A stretch of DNA of 64,000 nt, taken from the NCBI GenBank assembly GCA_018398585.1, contig JAGTTD010000015.1, positions 27,175,478-27,239,477 on the forward strand. The letters run 5' to 3'. Every line of letters begins with the position of its first letter. The stretch's first letter is position 1. The notes under the pieces are model-generated. The model did no database searches. It was not told where the DNA came from and worked only from the letters and a program-made list of their open reading frames with translations. Origin of the DNA: Simmondsia chinensis (taxonomy: Eukaryota > Streptophyta > Magnoliopsida > Caryophyllales > Simmondsiaceae). The position numbers and the translations under genes are program-made. Shown here piece by piece: positions 35,105 through 46,225 of the stretch.

Positions 35105-35570
35105 GAAAATGTATTTTTCACCTCTTAATTGCCTGATGCTTGAAATCAACTTTTGCCAAATATTTATTGTTTAAGCACCGTTTGTGCTAATTTTTCATTT
35201 TGTAAATTTCCTTAAAAGCTGTTAAAAGTCATAATTAGTTAGTTAGCATGAGGAGGAAGACTAAGAGAAGGAATTGCATCACATCTTTTAGTTCTATTTT
35301 ACTACTTTACAGTGGTTTATCCTTTGGCTTGGTTCTTTTTATGTTTGGCTCTTAAATTATGAGTGTTATAGCACATTCTAGCTTGGGTTTCAAGTTGGGC
35401 TGGAAGAACCCTTTTACTTTCTTTAGAAATTTCTGTGCATATACAAGCAAATTTTAAGCTTTATTTTGTTGCAGTATAGGTATGAAAGCTTCTTGATGTA
35501 GTGCATAGCTTGGAACTCCAAACATCCCTCCCAACATTTCTGCCATGTATCTTTTGACAAATCTAGTTTA
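35105..35570. other. No gene recognised
   Basis: AT-rich with scattered short frames. The phrase attttgttgcagta (about 35467) weakly resembles a CACTA right end but has no matching duplication. Confidence 0.4.
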
Positions 35571-35574
35571 GCAT

Positions 35575-35770
35575 GTCCGCACCAAGCATGTGGAACTTGA
35601 CATCCATTTCGTGCGCGAGTGAGTTCAGTTGGGGCAAGTTCGAGTACTACATATTCCTTCCTCTCTAGAGTTAGCAGACATCTTTACAAAGACTCTTCCT
35701 CGAGTATTGTTTTTAGATTTTAGATCCAGTATTCATGTTCTCTCCACTCCCGCTTAGACTGAGGGGGAGT
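35575..35770 (+). pseudogene. Copia RNase H C-terminus with PPT, truncated
   Basis: Plus-strand reading gives RTKHVELDIHFVRE, stop, VQLGQVRVLHIPSS, LELADIFTKTLP, the end of a copia RNase H. It is followed by the polypurine tract gactgagggggag and an LTR start tgttagcatgttta at 35771. Everything upstream in the polyprotein is missing. A separate, older copia insertion, unrelated in sequence to the element at 26692. Confidence 0.75.
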
Positions 35771-36055
35771 GTTAGCATGTTTAATTATTGTCCTTTTTAT
35801 ATTACCTTTATACGCTTATAACTCTCTATAAAAATAATACAGAGGGCACCTATTATTGGTTTGGCTATTATTTTACAATAGGGATACAGATGGAGCCAAT
35901 CCATGCTTAGCATTAACGCCAAAAACAACTGTGAATGTCACCATCATGCCCACTATTATGAATAGCAACATCATCCCAACGTTAGTTCATTGGCACCAAC
36001 ATGAATATATCTTCCTTCGCATATTTTTGAGTTAGGATGGACCAAAAGGCTAGGG
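35771..36055. other. LTR start and unassigned flank
   Basis: 35771-35887 is probably the start or all of a short copia LTR. Beyond it, the minus strand of 35885-35975 reads FIIVGMMVTFTVVFGVNAKH, a membrane-segment-like stretch without start, stop or recognised family. Confidence 0.3.
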
Positions 36056-36644
36056 CATCTAGTCAGTGGCGGATCTAGAAAATTTATTTACCGGGGACCT
36101 TTGTACTAATGGTCAGTGACAGAAAAAAATATTTAATAAACAGGACTCAAATTTAAAATAAAATATAAGTAATAATTATTATATATATACATATGCATAC
36201 ATAAATTTATACATATGGAGATGAAAGAAATAGGGAACGGCTGAGAAATAAAATTTGGGTTAAGTTTTAAATAGTTAGGGAGCATTTGAAAGGAAAAATA
36301 ATAGACAAAATTAAAAAGAGACAAATTGTCAACTAGAAATTGAAGTTGAAATCCATTATCGAGTCTAGGGTTTTAACATTATAGTATCCATATTAAAAAA
36401 TAAAAATAAATAAGTAAATAGAATATGTAAACAATTCATTAAAAATTGAGAATGCATATATATATATGTAAAATAATTAAAATAATTAAACAAGTACAAC
36501 CAATAAAATCTTATATAAGTAAAATAAAATCATAACTTAGCATTATCTAAAAAAAGAATCATAACTTATAGTGAGAGGTGCTCAAAAGAGTTCAATGACG
36601 CTTGAAAATGTAGAGCAACAATTTCAAAATAAGCATAATTAAAA

Positions 36645-37694
36645 TGTTGCGAATCTAATTCGATCACGCGCATGCTCAATTCAGCACTTCAATACCTTGA
36701 TTCATTTGTGTATTGTATTATATTTAATTAAGATTTACACAGAAGAAAGGGGGAGGAAGATATAGAAGAAAGGAGGAGAAATCTAGAGATATTGGGGAAG
36801 AGAGAGAGTTGAGTACATACGCTAGGGGTGTGCACAGTCCAATTTTCATAATAATCGCATTAAAACCAGGCCAAACCGTTACAATGCGGTTTGAAAATTT
36901 TTTCAAACCAAACTAAACCGTTTTATATTTTAAACCGAACAGGACCAAACTGCAACTTGAATCTAACATGATTATGCCGTTAATAATTAAGTCCTTAACT
37001 TATCTTAAATTTGATCAAAGGACTTAATTGACACAATATAAATTATAGAGGGACTAAATTAATATACTAAAAAAAGTACAAAGACCATTAATATAAATAA
37101 CCTTAACTTTTTTATCAGGTAATCGAGTAAAATTTTGCTACTAACCTGACTTGTTATTATTCGAATGGTATAAATAAACATTGAACATTCATTATTTAGG
37201 TTTTTATGGTTTACGGTTTAGGTTTGGTTTTAAACCAAACGTAAACCTTAAATCCTACTAACCAAAATTTTCAAAACTAAACCATAGTTTTCCAAACCAT
37301 AAGTCAAACCAAATTGTAAATTATGGTTTGGTCTGGTTTGGATTACAGTTTAGACCATTGTTTGCGCACCCCTACATACACTCATCAACATTAAAGCATA
37401 AATGGCCTAATGGAGCTACTATCCTATTTATAGGGAAACACGAAAAAATATCTAGAGATGACGTGATGGCCTGAAGACGGGGCTGACTGATAGATGGTGG
37501 GTAACATTCGGACGGAGAGTTGGCATGGCATTCTGATAAGGTGGGAGTGCTGGGTACTCCCGGGATGACTAGGAGAGATGAGTACTTGGCGGCGTGGCCC
37601 GATGATTAGATACTTGGTGGGTGGGTGGTTAGGCGAGCTAACGAGTGGGTGTCCTTTTGTGTCAACACGCTTAATCCCATTTTGGCTCGTATCA
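36645..37694 (-). repeat. 3' LTR with hAT MITE
   Basis: Pairs with 38432-41290: gaatctaattcgatcacg against gaatctatttaatcaagc, agaaagggggagg against agaaagggggaga, and ggcggcgtggcccgatgatt at both right ends. Interrupted at 36823-37373. Confidence 0.8.
36823..37373. mobile_element. hAT-type MITE (TAGGGGTGTGCAC family)
   Basis: Ends taggggtgtgcacagtcc and gtttgcgcacccct. 8-bp flanks acatacgc (36815-36822) and acatacac (37374-37381) match at 7 of 8. The interior is rich in aaaccgtt and ggtttggtt words. Non-coding. Confidence 0.85.
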
Positions 37695-38104
37695 ATTCTT
37701 TCCCCCTCCAAACACTCTTGTCCCCAAGGATCATGGATATCAAACTAAATCCTAAATGTAGATAATTCTCGCGGGTCAAATACTAAAATTATAAATTTTA
37801 CCCCCTTAACTTTTCTAAAATTAATAAAAATTACAAAATTTATTTTCTTTAAAATATTTAAGTAAACCACAGGGGTAAAATTGTAATTATGTTCAAAAAT
37901 CAATTACAAACCCATGCGCATCTTCTTCCTCTACGATGAAGCCCTGATGCTCGAAACCCTAGACAGACCCAGTTACAGGTGGTTGTGTTCGACGACGTTC
38001 GGCAGTGGCTCTTTTAAACGTGGTGGCTCCGGCTCCCTCACCTCGGTTCAATCGTCCTGCTTCCCAAACCTCCGGTCTCCTCATTCTCTTTCTTCTCTTC
38101 ATGG

Positions 38105-38395
38105 CTAGAACCTTTGGCTTAGTGTTAGAAGTTTCGGCACCTCAGCTGCTTCCAATTTGATGTCCCGCTCCTCTATCAATGCTGCCGATAACATCTCAGT
38201 CTCGATCGGGTGGGGCTCTGGTGCTCCAATGGTGCCCAGATCGTTGTCAGTCTCCTCTAGCTCCACTACCTCCTTGAGTAGATTTGTTAGCTCAGATTTC
38301 ATACTTATATTGTCCTCACGTATTTGATCAAGTTTGACCATTATTTTTGAGAGGCTAGCTTGTGTTTTGGCAATAGCTAACGGATTGAGCTCCAT
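38105..38395 (-). CDS. Short gag-like coiled-coil ORF of the LTR element
   Basis: 96 codons starting about 35 bp after the minus-strand PBS, where gag normally begins. It starts MELNPLAIAKTQASLSKIMV and runs through a heptad-like, charged segment (KLDQIREDNISMKSEL) typical of N-terminal gag coiled coils. No capsid, knuckle or protease follows. It may be translated, or may simply be what remains of gag. The adjoining 37900-38100 is GC-richer, open on the plus strand for 64 codons, and could be captured DNA. Confidence 0.45.
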   Translation of the reverse strand: MELNPLAIAKTQASLSKIMVKLDQIREDNISMKSELTNLLKEVVELEETDNDLGTIGAPEPHPIETEMLSAALIEERDIKLEAAEVPKLLTLSQRF

Positions 38396-38593
38396 TGATG
38401 AGTGCCAAGGTACGCGAGCTCTGATACTAATTGTTACGAATCTATTTAATCAAGCTCACACTCAAATCAGCACTTCAATACTCAGATTCATTTATGTATT
38501 TTATTATATTTAACTAAGATTACATATAAGAAAGGGGGAGAAAGACATAGAAGAAAAGGGGAGAAATCTAGAGAAATGGAGGAAGAGAGAGAG

Positions 38594-41010
38594 TGGAGGC
38601 CGAGCTCGGGTGGGACTTCGAGGGAGATACAAACTAGATGTGAAACTAATTGGTCCAAAAGATTAGAGGACTGGCACGGGAAGTTCTCAGCACGTCAAAG
38701 GGAAGGGTACCAAGCAACAGAGAGTCTTAGTGGTGGTGCGAGGTGGTCCAAGAGAAGATTAAGGCGAAACGAGTTTGTTTCAAAGAGTGGGATCATAGCA
38801 GAGATGAAGATAAGCGACATCGGTATCTGCAAGCTAGGAGAGAAGCAAAGAGAGCAGTCAGAGAAGCACAATCAAGAGCTTATGAGGATTTCCACAAAAG
38901 AATGGAGACCAAGGAGGGTGCGAGGGACTTATATACAATCGCCAAAGCTAGGGAAAGGAAGACTAGGGACTTGGATAGAGTAAAATGCATAAGAGGGGAA
39001 GATGGACAGGTACTCGTGGATAGGCAACTAATTAAGGCTAGGTGGAAAACGTACTTCCATGAGCTGTTCAACAAACAAGGAGGGACAGAGATATCTTTAG
39101 GTGATCTTCAAACATCTGAGGAACATCAGAACCACTGTGACTATAGGCAAATTAGTCCTGAGGATGTCAAGGAAGCCCTGAAATTCATGGGAAGGGGTAA
39201 AGCAGTTGGCCCATATGGCATACCCATAGAAGTATGGAAATGCCTTGGACAGAAGGGCGTAATTTGGATAACTAAACTATTTAACAAAATCCTTCTGGGG
39301 GAGAAGATGCCCGAGGAGTGGAGGAAGAGCACATTGATTCCGATATATAAGAACAAAGGTGACATTCAGAGTTGCGCCAACTATCGGGGTATCAAACTAA
39401 TGTGCCACACTCTGAAGTTGTGGGAACAGGTCATAGAGAGGAGGTTAAGGCAACAGACAAAGGTGTCCGAGAACCAATTCGGAGTTATGCCCGGGAGATC
39501 AACAATAGAAGCCATCTACATCCTAAGGCAGACGATAGAGCAATACAAGGAGAGACAAAAGGACCTTCATATGGTTTTCACTGATTTAGAGAAGGCATAT
39601 GATAGAGTGCCAAGGGAGGTCCTTTGGAGAGTTTTGGACAGGAAAGCATCTCCGTGCCATACATCCGAGCCATTAGAGACATGTATGAGGAGGCATAGAC
39701 TATGGTGCATACAGTGGATGGGGAGACAGACGCTTTCCCGATAACAGTAGGGGTACACTAAGGGTCTGCTTTGAGCCCCTATTTGTTCATTATGGTTATG
39801 GACGAGCTTACTAGGCACATCCAGGGATGTGTACCTTGGTGCATGCATTTTGCAGATGACATAGTGTTGATGGGAGAGTCGCGGGAAGAGGTAAACGAGA
39901 AGCTGGAACTGTGGAGAAGGGTACTAGAGTCAAAGGGTTTACGACTAAGCAGAGCCAAGACCGAGTACATGGAACTCAAGTTCGATCCCTCTACCACGCC
40001 TCACCGAGAAGACGTTAAGATTGGATCTGAGGCCATATCGAAGAAGGAGAGCTTCAGGTACTTGGGGTCCATGATATAGCACAATGGCGAAGTGGACGAG
40101 GATGTCAACAACTGGATTAAAGCGGGATGGCATAAGTGGAGGATGGCCTCCGTGGTACTTTGTGATAGAAAGTTGCCCTTGAAGCTAAAGGGAAGATACT
40201 ATAAGACGGTTGTATGGTCAGCCATGACGTATGGAGCGAAGTGTAGGGCGATGAAACAACAGCACACACAGAAGATGAAGGTGGTAGAGATGCGAATGCT
40301 GAGGTGGATGTGCGGACACACAAGGAAGGATAGGATTAGAAACGACGTCATAAAAGGCAAATTGGGAGTAGCCTCCATTGAAGATAAATTGACGGAGCAA
40401 CGTTTGAGGTGGTTCGAACATGTTAGAAGGAGACTAGACAACGCTCCAGTAAGGAGATGCGAACAACCCCTTACTACACTAGGCAGAAGAGGAAGAGGTA
40501 GGCCAAAGAAGAGATGGCTAGAGACGATCCAACAAGACCTCACCCACCTAAACCTTCGGAAGGAGAGGGCCTTAGATAGGGCCCAATGGAGGGCTAGTAT
40601 AGGGGTAATAGATGCTCCAGTTGGAGTAGGGCAGTCTAGCTTACTAATGCTTGGCCTTGACATCCGCTTAGCGCACGTAGGTTGTGTACTTGCTCTCATG
40701 AGCTGCTACTTGCCTACTTATCTTTGTCTCTATCCTTATCTTTATCTTATCTTTTGATTTCTGCTTGATGTGGCTTGCTTTGAGTTTGTTGTTTTTCTCG
40801 CCGTGTTCTTTGCCGTACTCATGCTTTGATGCTCTCCTGCTGCCAGGTCACATGCTCCATGCTGCGGACCAGCTTCTCAATTTGAGGGTCCTCGGAAACA
40901 GCCTCTCTTCAGGGTAGCCCCCTGAAGGGGGAAGGCTGTGTACATCTACCCCCCAGATCCTGCTTATGCGGGAGCCCTTGGAGGCACTAGGTTTGTTGTT
41001 GTTGTTGTTG
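38594..41010 (+). mobile_element. RTE-type LINE, 5'-truncated
   Basis: Inserted in the 5' LTR of the element at 36645-41290. It contains an RTE reverse transcriptase without the endonuclease domain, so it is 5'-truncated. The 3' end carries ctgcttatgcgggagccctt, then ggaggcactaggtttg and a (TTG)n tail (40993-41010), the tandem-repeat tail typical of plant RTE elements instead of poly(A). A 47-bp insertion at 54980-55026 carries the same 3' end. Confidence 0.85.
38600..40640 (+). pseudogene. RTE reverse transcriptase, decayed
   Basis: Reverse transcriptase of target-primed retrotransposition. Main frame 38743-39744 has KAVGPYGIPIEVWKCLGQKG, MPEEWRKSTLIPIYKNKGD, YRGIKLMCHTLKLWEQVIE, ENQFGVMPGRSTIEAIYIL and VFTDLEKAYDRVPREVLW, with catalytic Asp in FTDLEKAYD. 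A frameshift near 39640 and stops at about 39687 and 39758 follow. The frame 39771-40079 has the catalytic FADDIVLMG, and after a TAG at 40077 the frame 40092-40757 has the C-terminal RTE region (MRMLRWMCGHTRKDRIRN, RRGRGRPKKRW). In one motif GPDG is GPYG. At least one frameshift and three stops; not functional. Confidence 0.85.
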
Positions 41011-41527
41011 TATAGTATATCACATTGACTTACCAAAGAAAAAAATTCTAGAGATGATGTGATGGCTTGAAGAGGGGCCTAACTGATAGATGGCGGGAAA
41101 CATTTGGACAAAGAGTTAGCATGGCGTCCTGATAACGTGGGAGTGTTCGATATTGGCGGGATGACTAGGTGAGATGAGTACTTGGCGGCGTGGCCCGATG
41201 ATTGGATACTTGGTGGGTGGGTGGTTAGGTGAGCTGACGAGTGGTCGTCTTTTTGTTCCAACACACCTAATCCCAGTTTGGCTCATAGCACAAAATGTTA
41301 CAAAAAAGTTGTAGCTTGGGAGATTCGAACCCTTGACGTGGGAATTAAAAAGCAAGACACTAACCATTAAACTAAGGTGTACAATGTAACATAGGGTACC
41401 ATTCTTTTTAATTATATCTATATTCAAAATTATAACAAGCTACTACCTATACTAGATATCAATGGCATGGGCCACTGGGACCTGTGCCCCCAGTGCCACT
41501 ACATCAGATCCACCTTTGCATCCAGTC

Positions 41528-41890
41528 AATTGCTCTTATTTTAGAGAATGTATCAATTAGATATCTACAAAAACAATATTTATCGGTGTGCATGATGCAC
41601 CGTTGAAGTTAGGATGACCAAGAACATCATTAGGGAGCCAATAGAGATATACATAGAGATAGTGTTAGAAACCTCAAAAGATCAAACAAAAATAGGACGT
41701 TTTCAAGGACAAAAGCATTGGTGTTGCCCTTTTTTGACAAAAGGCATGTGACGGCTGTGTTTTCCATCCACTGTTGTCCAACAATCATCAAGTTCTTGTG
41801 CTCCCTCGTGAATAAAGCTTTGACTGTGTACCCTTTTTAATTTAGGGTGCTTTTCACTACTTACCACCATTAGTTCCATCATCAGTACAT
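41528..41890. other. No gene recognised
   Basis: Mixed sequence between the TIR element and the second RRM LINE. Minus-strand frames are short and unassigned. Confidence 0.35.
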
Positions 41891-41897
41891 ATGTGTG

Positions 41898-44828
41898 TGT
41901 ATATGTTCCCCAACGTTCAAAAAGTACCACCAACCACCAACTCCACCACTCCTCCGCCACCACCAAACTCCAAACACCACCCCCACCTCCACCGCCTTCA
42001 GCCACCACCCATCGTCCGACGCCACTACTCATCCATCCTCTACCTCTTTAACCATCTCTCCTATCTCTCTCCTTCAACGCCCGGTGGCCTTCGAAAGAGC
42101 ACCACCACCTCCTTCCTTGGCTCGCCACCACCACCACGACCTCCACCAACGCTCTCCAACCCTAGACTCTACCATCCACCTCCGATTTCCACCGTTTCCA
42201 CCCCCACCCAACACCATTTCCACCAGACCCTATTTTCAACACCAAACACCCACCATCTCCATCTCCAACACCAAAATCCACCACCACTCACCACCATCTC
42301 CATTCCACCCGGTCCCAATTCCGGCGACCACCAGAAGATTCCATCATCTCTCGCCACCAACGTCTCCCATCATCTCCATTTTCACATCCTAACACCAGCC
42401 TTCATCAAATCCACCACCACCCTCCGCCACCGGCACCTCCTCCTCCCTTCGGTCTTCACTCTACCCCCGTCCACTGCTCGCATCAGCAATGTTGCCTAAA
42501 ATGCCGATTTCAAATGCAGTGGTGTCGGTCTTCGTTGGTGGCCTACCAGAAAAAACAACAAACTCATGGCTTAGGGCTGTTTTTCGTGGCTTCAGGTCAA
42601 TCTATGACACATTTGTTCATGTGAGAAAAAGGCTAAGATTTAGATGGTCTTATGGCTTTGTTCAATTTTGTGACTTCAATGAAGCTACACGGGCAGTTAC
42701 ATCCATGAATGGACGATGGGTGGTGGGTGTTAAGCTTAGAGTGCAATGGGCAAACCCAGACAGAAGGTTAGTACCTTCACCCGCACGTAGCCAACCGCAG
42801 GAAAGGGTTGCCCGACAGGTCAGAAACACAAGTGATACTCAGGAACAGGGGAATACACCACCTAATTGAGGTGGGGAAGATGTCAACATAACTACTCCGA
42901 CGATTGTGGTGTCAAATACCAGCAGGAATGTCGAAGCATGGCTTGAGCGGTCAAGCATTGCCCATTCATCAGACGAGGTCAGTCTTGATGATATACTTAC
43001 ATTTATCACGGAGAATGAACTTTACGAGCTAACTCCTAAAGGCTTAAGCAACACTACCTTTATCTTGGTTTGTAACTGTGTTGGCACCTTGGAATCCTAC
43101 CTGGGCCCGCGCAAGGAGACTCTTCTACGGAAGTTTAGAGAGGTCTACAGGTACTCTGGCGAGACCCTTGGGTCCCTTAATAGAAGAGTGTGGCTTGAGA
43201 TTCATGGTCTATCTGTCCAATGTTGGTCCAAGGACTGTTTTGTGGATATTGCCAAAGTGTGGGGAAAATTCATAAGAGTGGACTCGAGAACGTCCGCTAT
43301 GAGGTGCGCCGATGTTGCCAGGATACTGATTGACACCTGTTTCACAACTTACATTCATTAGTTAGTCCAGATTCAGTTTAGTGGGGGATCCTGCTTGGTC
43401 CTCGTTAAAGAAGGCAGCTCTGTTTTGATCCCTGATTTTTCTCCCAGTGCTATTGCCCGTGCGGCCTCGAACAGAATGGCTAGAGAGCATGCATCCTTTT
43501 CGACACAAACCCAACCAGAAAGTCAGTGCAACGCTGTAGCTCGACATACTTCATGGGTTCGACCCTCCTTGGAGCAGATCACGGTTTCCTCGAGTGCTTG
43601 TGAGGTTCCTGAAACTTCTATCCCTTGGTCTACAAATGAAAGACCGGGGGTTACTTCGATGCTGTTCAATCAAATTTTCTTCCACCTCAATGGTCAGATC
43701 ATTGGTAGATGGGCATTGGAATGCTCTTATCCCTTTGAGACACGGCAGCCTTGCCTCCTTCAGCCTTTGACCCATCCTTCGAATTTACTTCCGTGGGTGG
43801 AGGAAGGTGTCAATAGTTGGTCTAAGGAATGCAATCGGGCACATACTTCTCTTCCTCTTCCGTCTCCTCAACGTGGAGATCTTATTCCAGTTCAGAAAGT
43901 CAGTGGAAACCAACATATGTCTTCTTTGATCCAGGGGTGAATGGTGATATTGCCAGTCAGGCGCACTCATTGCATCTTGAGAATGTAACTCAAGATCCCG
44001 CCAGTGAAGATAACTCTGGATCCTCAGGACCTATGTTTCCTCCAGGTTTTGAGTCCTTTGCTTTAAACAGGTCAGAGAATTATATGCAGAGACCCAGTGG
44101 AGTTGGAAAGCGAAAAGAAAAAGGAGTGATGACAAAAAGGGAGAGGAAAGCCTTGAAGCACAAGTAAAAAGTGAATGAAAAGCGGAAGTTTCAGGAGTTC
44201 CTGAAAGATATGTCGCCTAGGAACAGCTCGCCGGAAAAAGACCAAGGCTTTAGACAAGCGAAAAAAGGGAATGAGGTGAAATGGGGAAGATCATCAAAGA
44301 CAGCCAGGAAGAAGAAAAAACGGAATAGGGGAAATACGTATGACAAGATCTCGGAAGCGAAGTATGACGAGATGATTATGCAAGCAGAGCGAGCTATTGA
44401 GATGGGGAAATTAGTAGGGTTTAATTTTGATGGCTTCGACCTGCATATGGTGGCAAAGCTGCTTGCTAACTGAGGTGGTTGGTTTTGGGGTGAGGTTTCA
44501 GTCCAGTTCCTGTTTCCCGTGTTTTGTTTGACTGAATTTTCTTCAGCTGAGTTCCAGCTAGGTGGTCTTTTGGGTAGCTCTGCTTCAGCGTCTTCCGTCG
44601 TCCTGTCTTTTTTCTTTTTGTCTTCTTCTCCTGTTTTGGTGGTCGTGGTTGTTCTGTTTTTGGTTTAGTTGCGCCTGTTTCTTGTTGTTGTCTCCCTGTT
44701 TTTATCTTTTGGGTCTGTTCTGTAGGTCTCCCAGTTTTGGGATTTCTAGGGGCTCATTTTGCCGAGTTCGCTGTTTTGTTGCACAGTTTTGCTGCTAATT
44801 ATCAAAAAAAAAAAATAAATAAATAAAA
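41898..44828 (+). mobile_element. LINE with RRM-type ORF1, no ORF2 (copy B)
   Basis: Very C-rich leader with CCA/CAC repeats (41920-42480), an RRM-type ORF1 (42489-44473), a T-rich 3' UTR of about 330 bp and an A-rich tail (44806-44828). Short matching flanks atgtgtg (41891-41897 and 44828-44834) may be the TSD. As in copy A (5022-7747) no endonuclease or RT is present. The two 3' ends share ggggctc..t..cgag.tc.ctg.tttg just before the tail, so both end at a homologous position. The 5' limit is approximate. Confidence 0.7.
42489..44473 (+). pseudogene. RRM-type LINE ORF1, decayed (copy B)
   Basis: RNA-binding ORF1 protein, about 660 codons if uninterrupted. An N-terminal RRM (residues 10-90) has RNP2 VSVFVGGL and RNP1 RWSYGFVQF, with the fold continued by MNGRWVVGVKLRVQWANP. 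The frame hits TGA 42867, then continues in frame: NVEAWLERSSIAHSSDEVSL, VWLEIHGLSVQCWSKDCF, KVWGKFIRVDSRTSAMRCAD (DUF4283-like). It is interrupted by TAG 43359, then FSGGSCLVLVKEG and GQIIGRWALECSYPF up to TGA 43938. After a frameshift come GPMFPPGFESF, a basic tail KRERKALKHK, TAA 44165, RKFQEFLKDMSPRNSSPEKD and the end FDLHMVAKLLAN. Same order as copy A, but strongly diverged by eye. Confidence 0.78.
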
Positions 44829-44834
44829 TGTGTG

Positions 44835-45590
44835 AGCGTGCATGCCTTTGTAAGTCATATGTATATGTCATGAACTAAAATTATACGTCACTATGAATAT
44901 GTTGGGGATCTTTTTGGATAAATCCATGTAAAGTATATTCAACTTTTGTTCTGTATTTCAACATCTCTTTCTTCATTTAAGGTTTCTCATTTTATTGTGT
45001 ATATTTATATAATATATGTGTTTCAACATCTTTTTATGCCTTTTTTCCAAGTGCTAAATATGTTTTGCAAATTAGGAAAATTAGAACTGGAAAATCAACT
45101 AATTTCTCTTTCTAGATAAAACTATATTTTTTGTAGGATACATTTTCTAAAAAGATGTTCAAAAATATTTAGAAGGGTAAACGTATTTGTATCCTGAAGT
45201 TTGGTGTAATAATGTTTTGATCTAGAAACTTTACGAAGTAATTTATAAGCCCACAAGTTTTATCTAAATTATTTTTTAGTCCAACTTTGGGCATGTGACC
45301 AAAAGTTGACATGTAAAGTTGAAAAATTTGCATATTCCATAATTGTCCTTCCTCCTAACAGTAGCATCTTAACGTTTCTTTGCTTTGCCGTTGGCCATTT
45401 CTCTGTTGAAAAAAAAAAAAAAAAAAAACCGTTTCTTTGCTTTATGACCCTTTTTTTTTTAAATAAATAAAAGTCTATAAATATACCACATTTGTCCACT
45501 GTAACTCATTTTATTTCTCCTCACCTACATCATAGCCTGCCTTCGTGTATCTATGATAACTATTTTTTTAGGTAAATTTTAATTTTTATT
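44835..45590. repeat. AT-rich stretch with half MITE and A run
   Basis: 45178-45310 resembles the left half of the MITE at 10462-10738 (gtttggtgtaataatg, ttatctaaattattttttag). A 19-A run lies at about 45410 within a small direct repeat of cgtttctttgcttt. No gene. Confidence 0.4.
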
Positions 45591-45623
<33 letters not shown>

Positions 45624-45970
45624 TACATTTTACTACCCTTACTCTTTTTGAAATAATAAAAAAAGATCATGACCTTTTTGAATTACTAAAATGATCCTAA
45701 TTTTTTTGTCATATTAATAAAAATGACCTCTCCAACGTGATGATATCATCTCCCGTTGATAGAGCTGATGTGGCAATTGTTTTTCAGTAGTGGAACAGTA
45801 AAAAGACAAAAAATACCTTCAGTACTCTTATTATTACTTTATAAGCATGAAATTCGAGATATTTTATAGTGTAAAAACTATCTATTTTTACTTAATTTGT
45901 TTAAAAATATTGTTATTGAGGAGTATTTTTATCATTTTAATGTAACATTACTAAAAACGCAGTTGGCAGG

Positions 45971-46211
45971 TGATGGGACTTGTTTCGTTTAGAAGAGAAG
46001 AAGACAAAAGGAGATTGAGATAGGAAGAAGAGAGGGGAAAGAATAGTATTTTTCATTAATAATCACTCCATTACAAGTCTCTAGCTTATATACACTTCTC
46101 ACAATCTTCAACTAACTAACTAACTCTATCAATGACTTAACAAACAAGATCTAAGCATTACAAAATTATCTCTATGACAAAAGTTGTTACGAAACTTTTT
46201 GAGTCTTAACA
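45971..46211 (-). repeat. 3' LTR of the chromovirus
   Basis: 241 bp, collinear with 52127-52367 from tgatgggact to gagtcttaaca on the plus strand. Confidence 0.92.
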
Positions 46212-46225
46212 ATTTCCTCCTCCTT

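Larger units (their letters stand above)
36645..41290 (-). mobile_element. Small non-autonomous LTR element with two LTR insertions
   Basis: Minus-strand element. The 3' LTR (36645-37694) contains a hAT MITE and the 5' LTR (38432-41290) contains an RTE LINE; each LTR core is about 490 bp. PBS on the minus strand is tagtatcagagctc next to 38432. The PPT ggagggggaaagaat abuts the 3' LTR (37695-37709). The internal region is 737 bp, with only a short gag-like coiled-coil frame. Flanks taaaa/caaaa may be the TSD. Without pol it is a TRIM/LARD-sized derivative. Confidence 0.75.
38432..41290 (-). repeat. 5' LTR with RTE LINE insertion
   Basis: Begins tgttacgaatc and ends ggctcatagca. The LTR is interrupted between about 38594 and 41010 by the RTE LINE; the sister LTR shows the sequence without it. 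Confidence 0.75.
36065..41518. mobile_element. TIR element with 9-bp TSD, hosting an LTR element
   Basis: Left end agtggcggatctagaaa and right end catcagatccacctttg are imperfect inverted repeats. Flanks catctagtc (36056-36064) and catccagtc (41519-41527) agree at 8 of 9 positions, which suggests a Mutator-type MITE. Its own DNA is about 36065-36644 plus 41291-41518. The rest is the LTR element at 36645-41290. No transposase is encoded. The part at 41300-41400 contains a box-B-like gggttcgaatctccc on the minus strand. Confidence 0.6.

Noticed and set aside
35467..35481. CACTA right end (attttgttgcagta)
   Set aside because: Two mismatches to the TIR, no 3-bp duplication and no subterminal repeats nearby.
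41310..41390. tRNA-like stretch with a box-B-like gggttcgaatctccc on the minus strand
   Set aside because: No cloverleaf, no box A at proper spacing and no acceptor stem. It lies within the TIR element and resembles tRNA-like words common in plant MITEs.
42489..42869. Stand-alone RRM splicing-factor-like host gene
   Set aside because: The frame continues in phase past a stop into LINE ORF1 domains, and the same layout occurs at 5521-7361.
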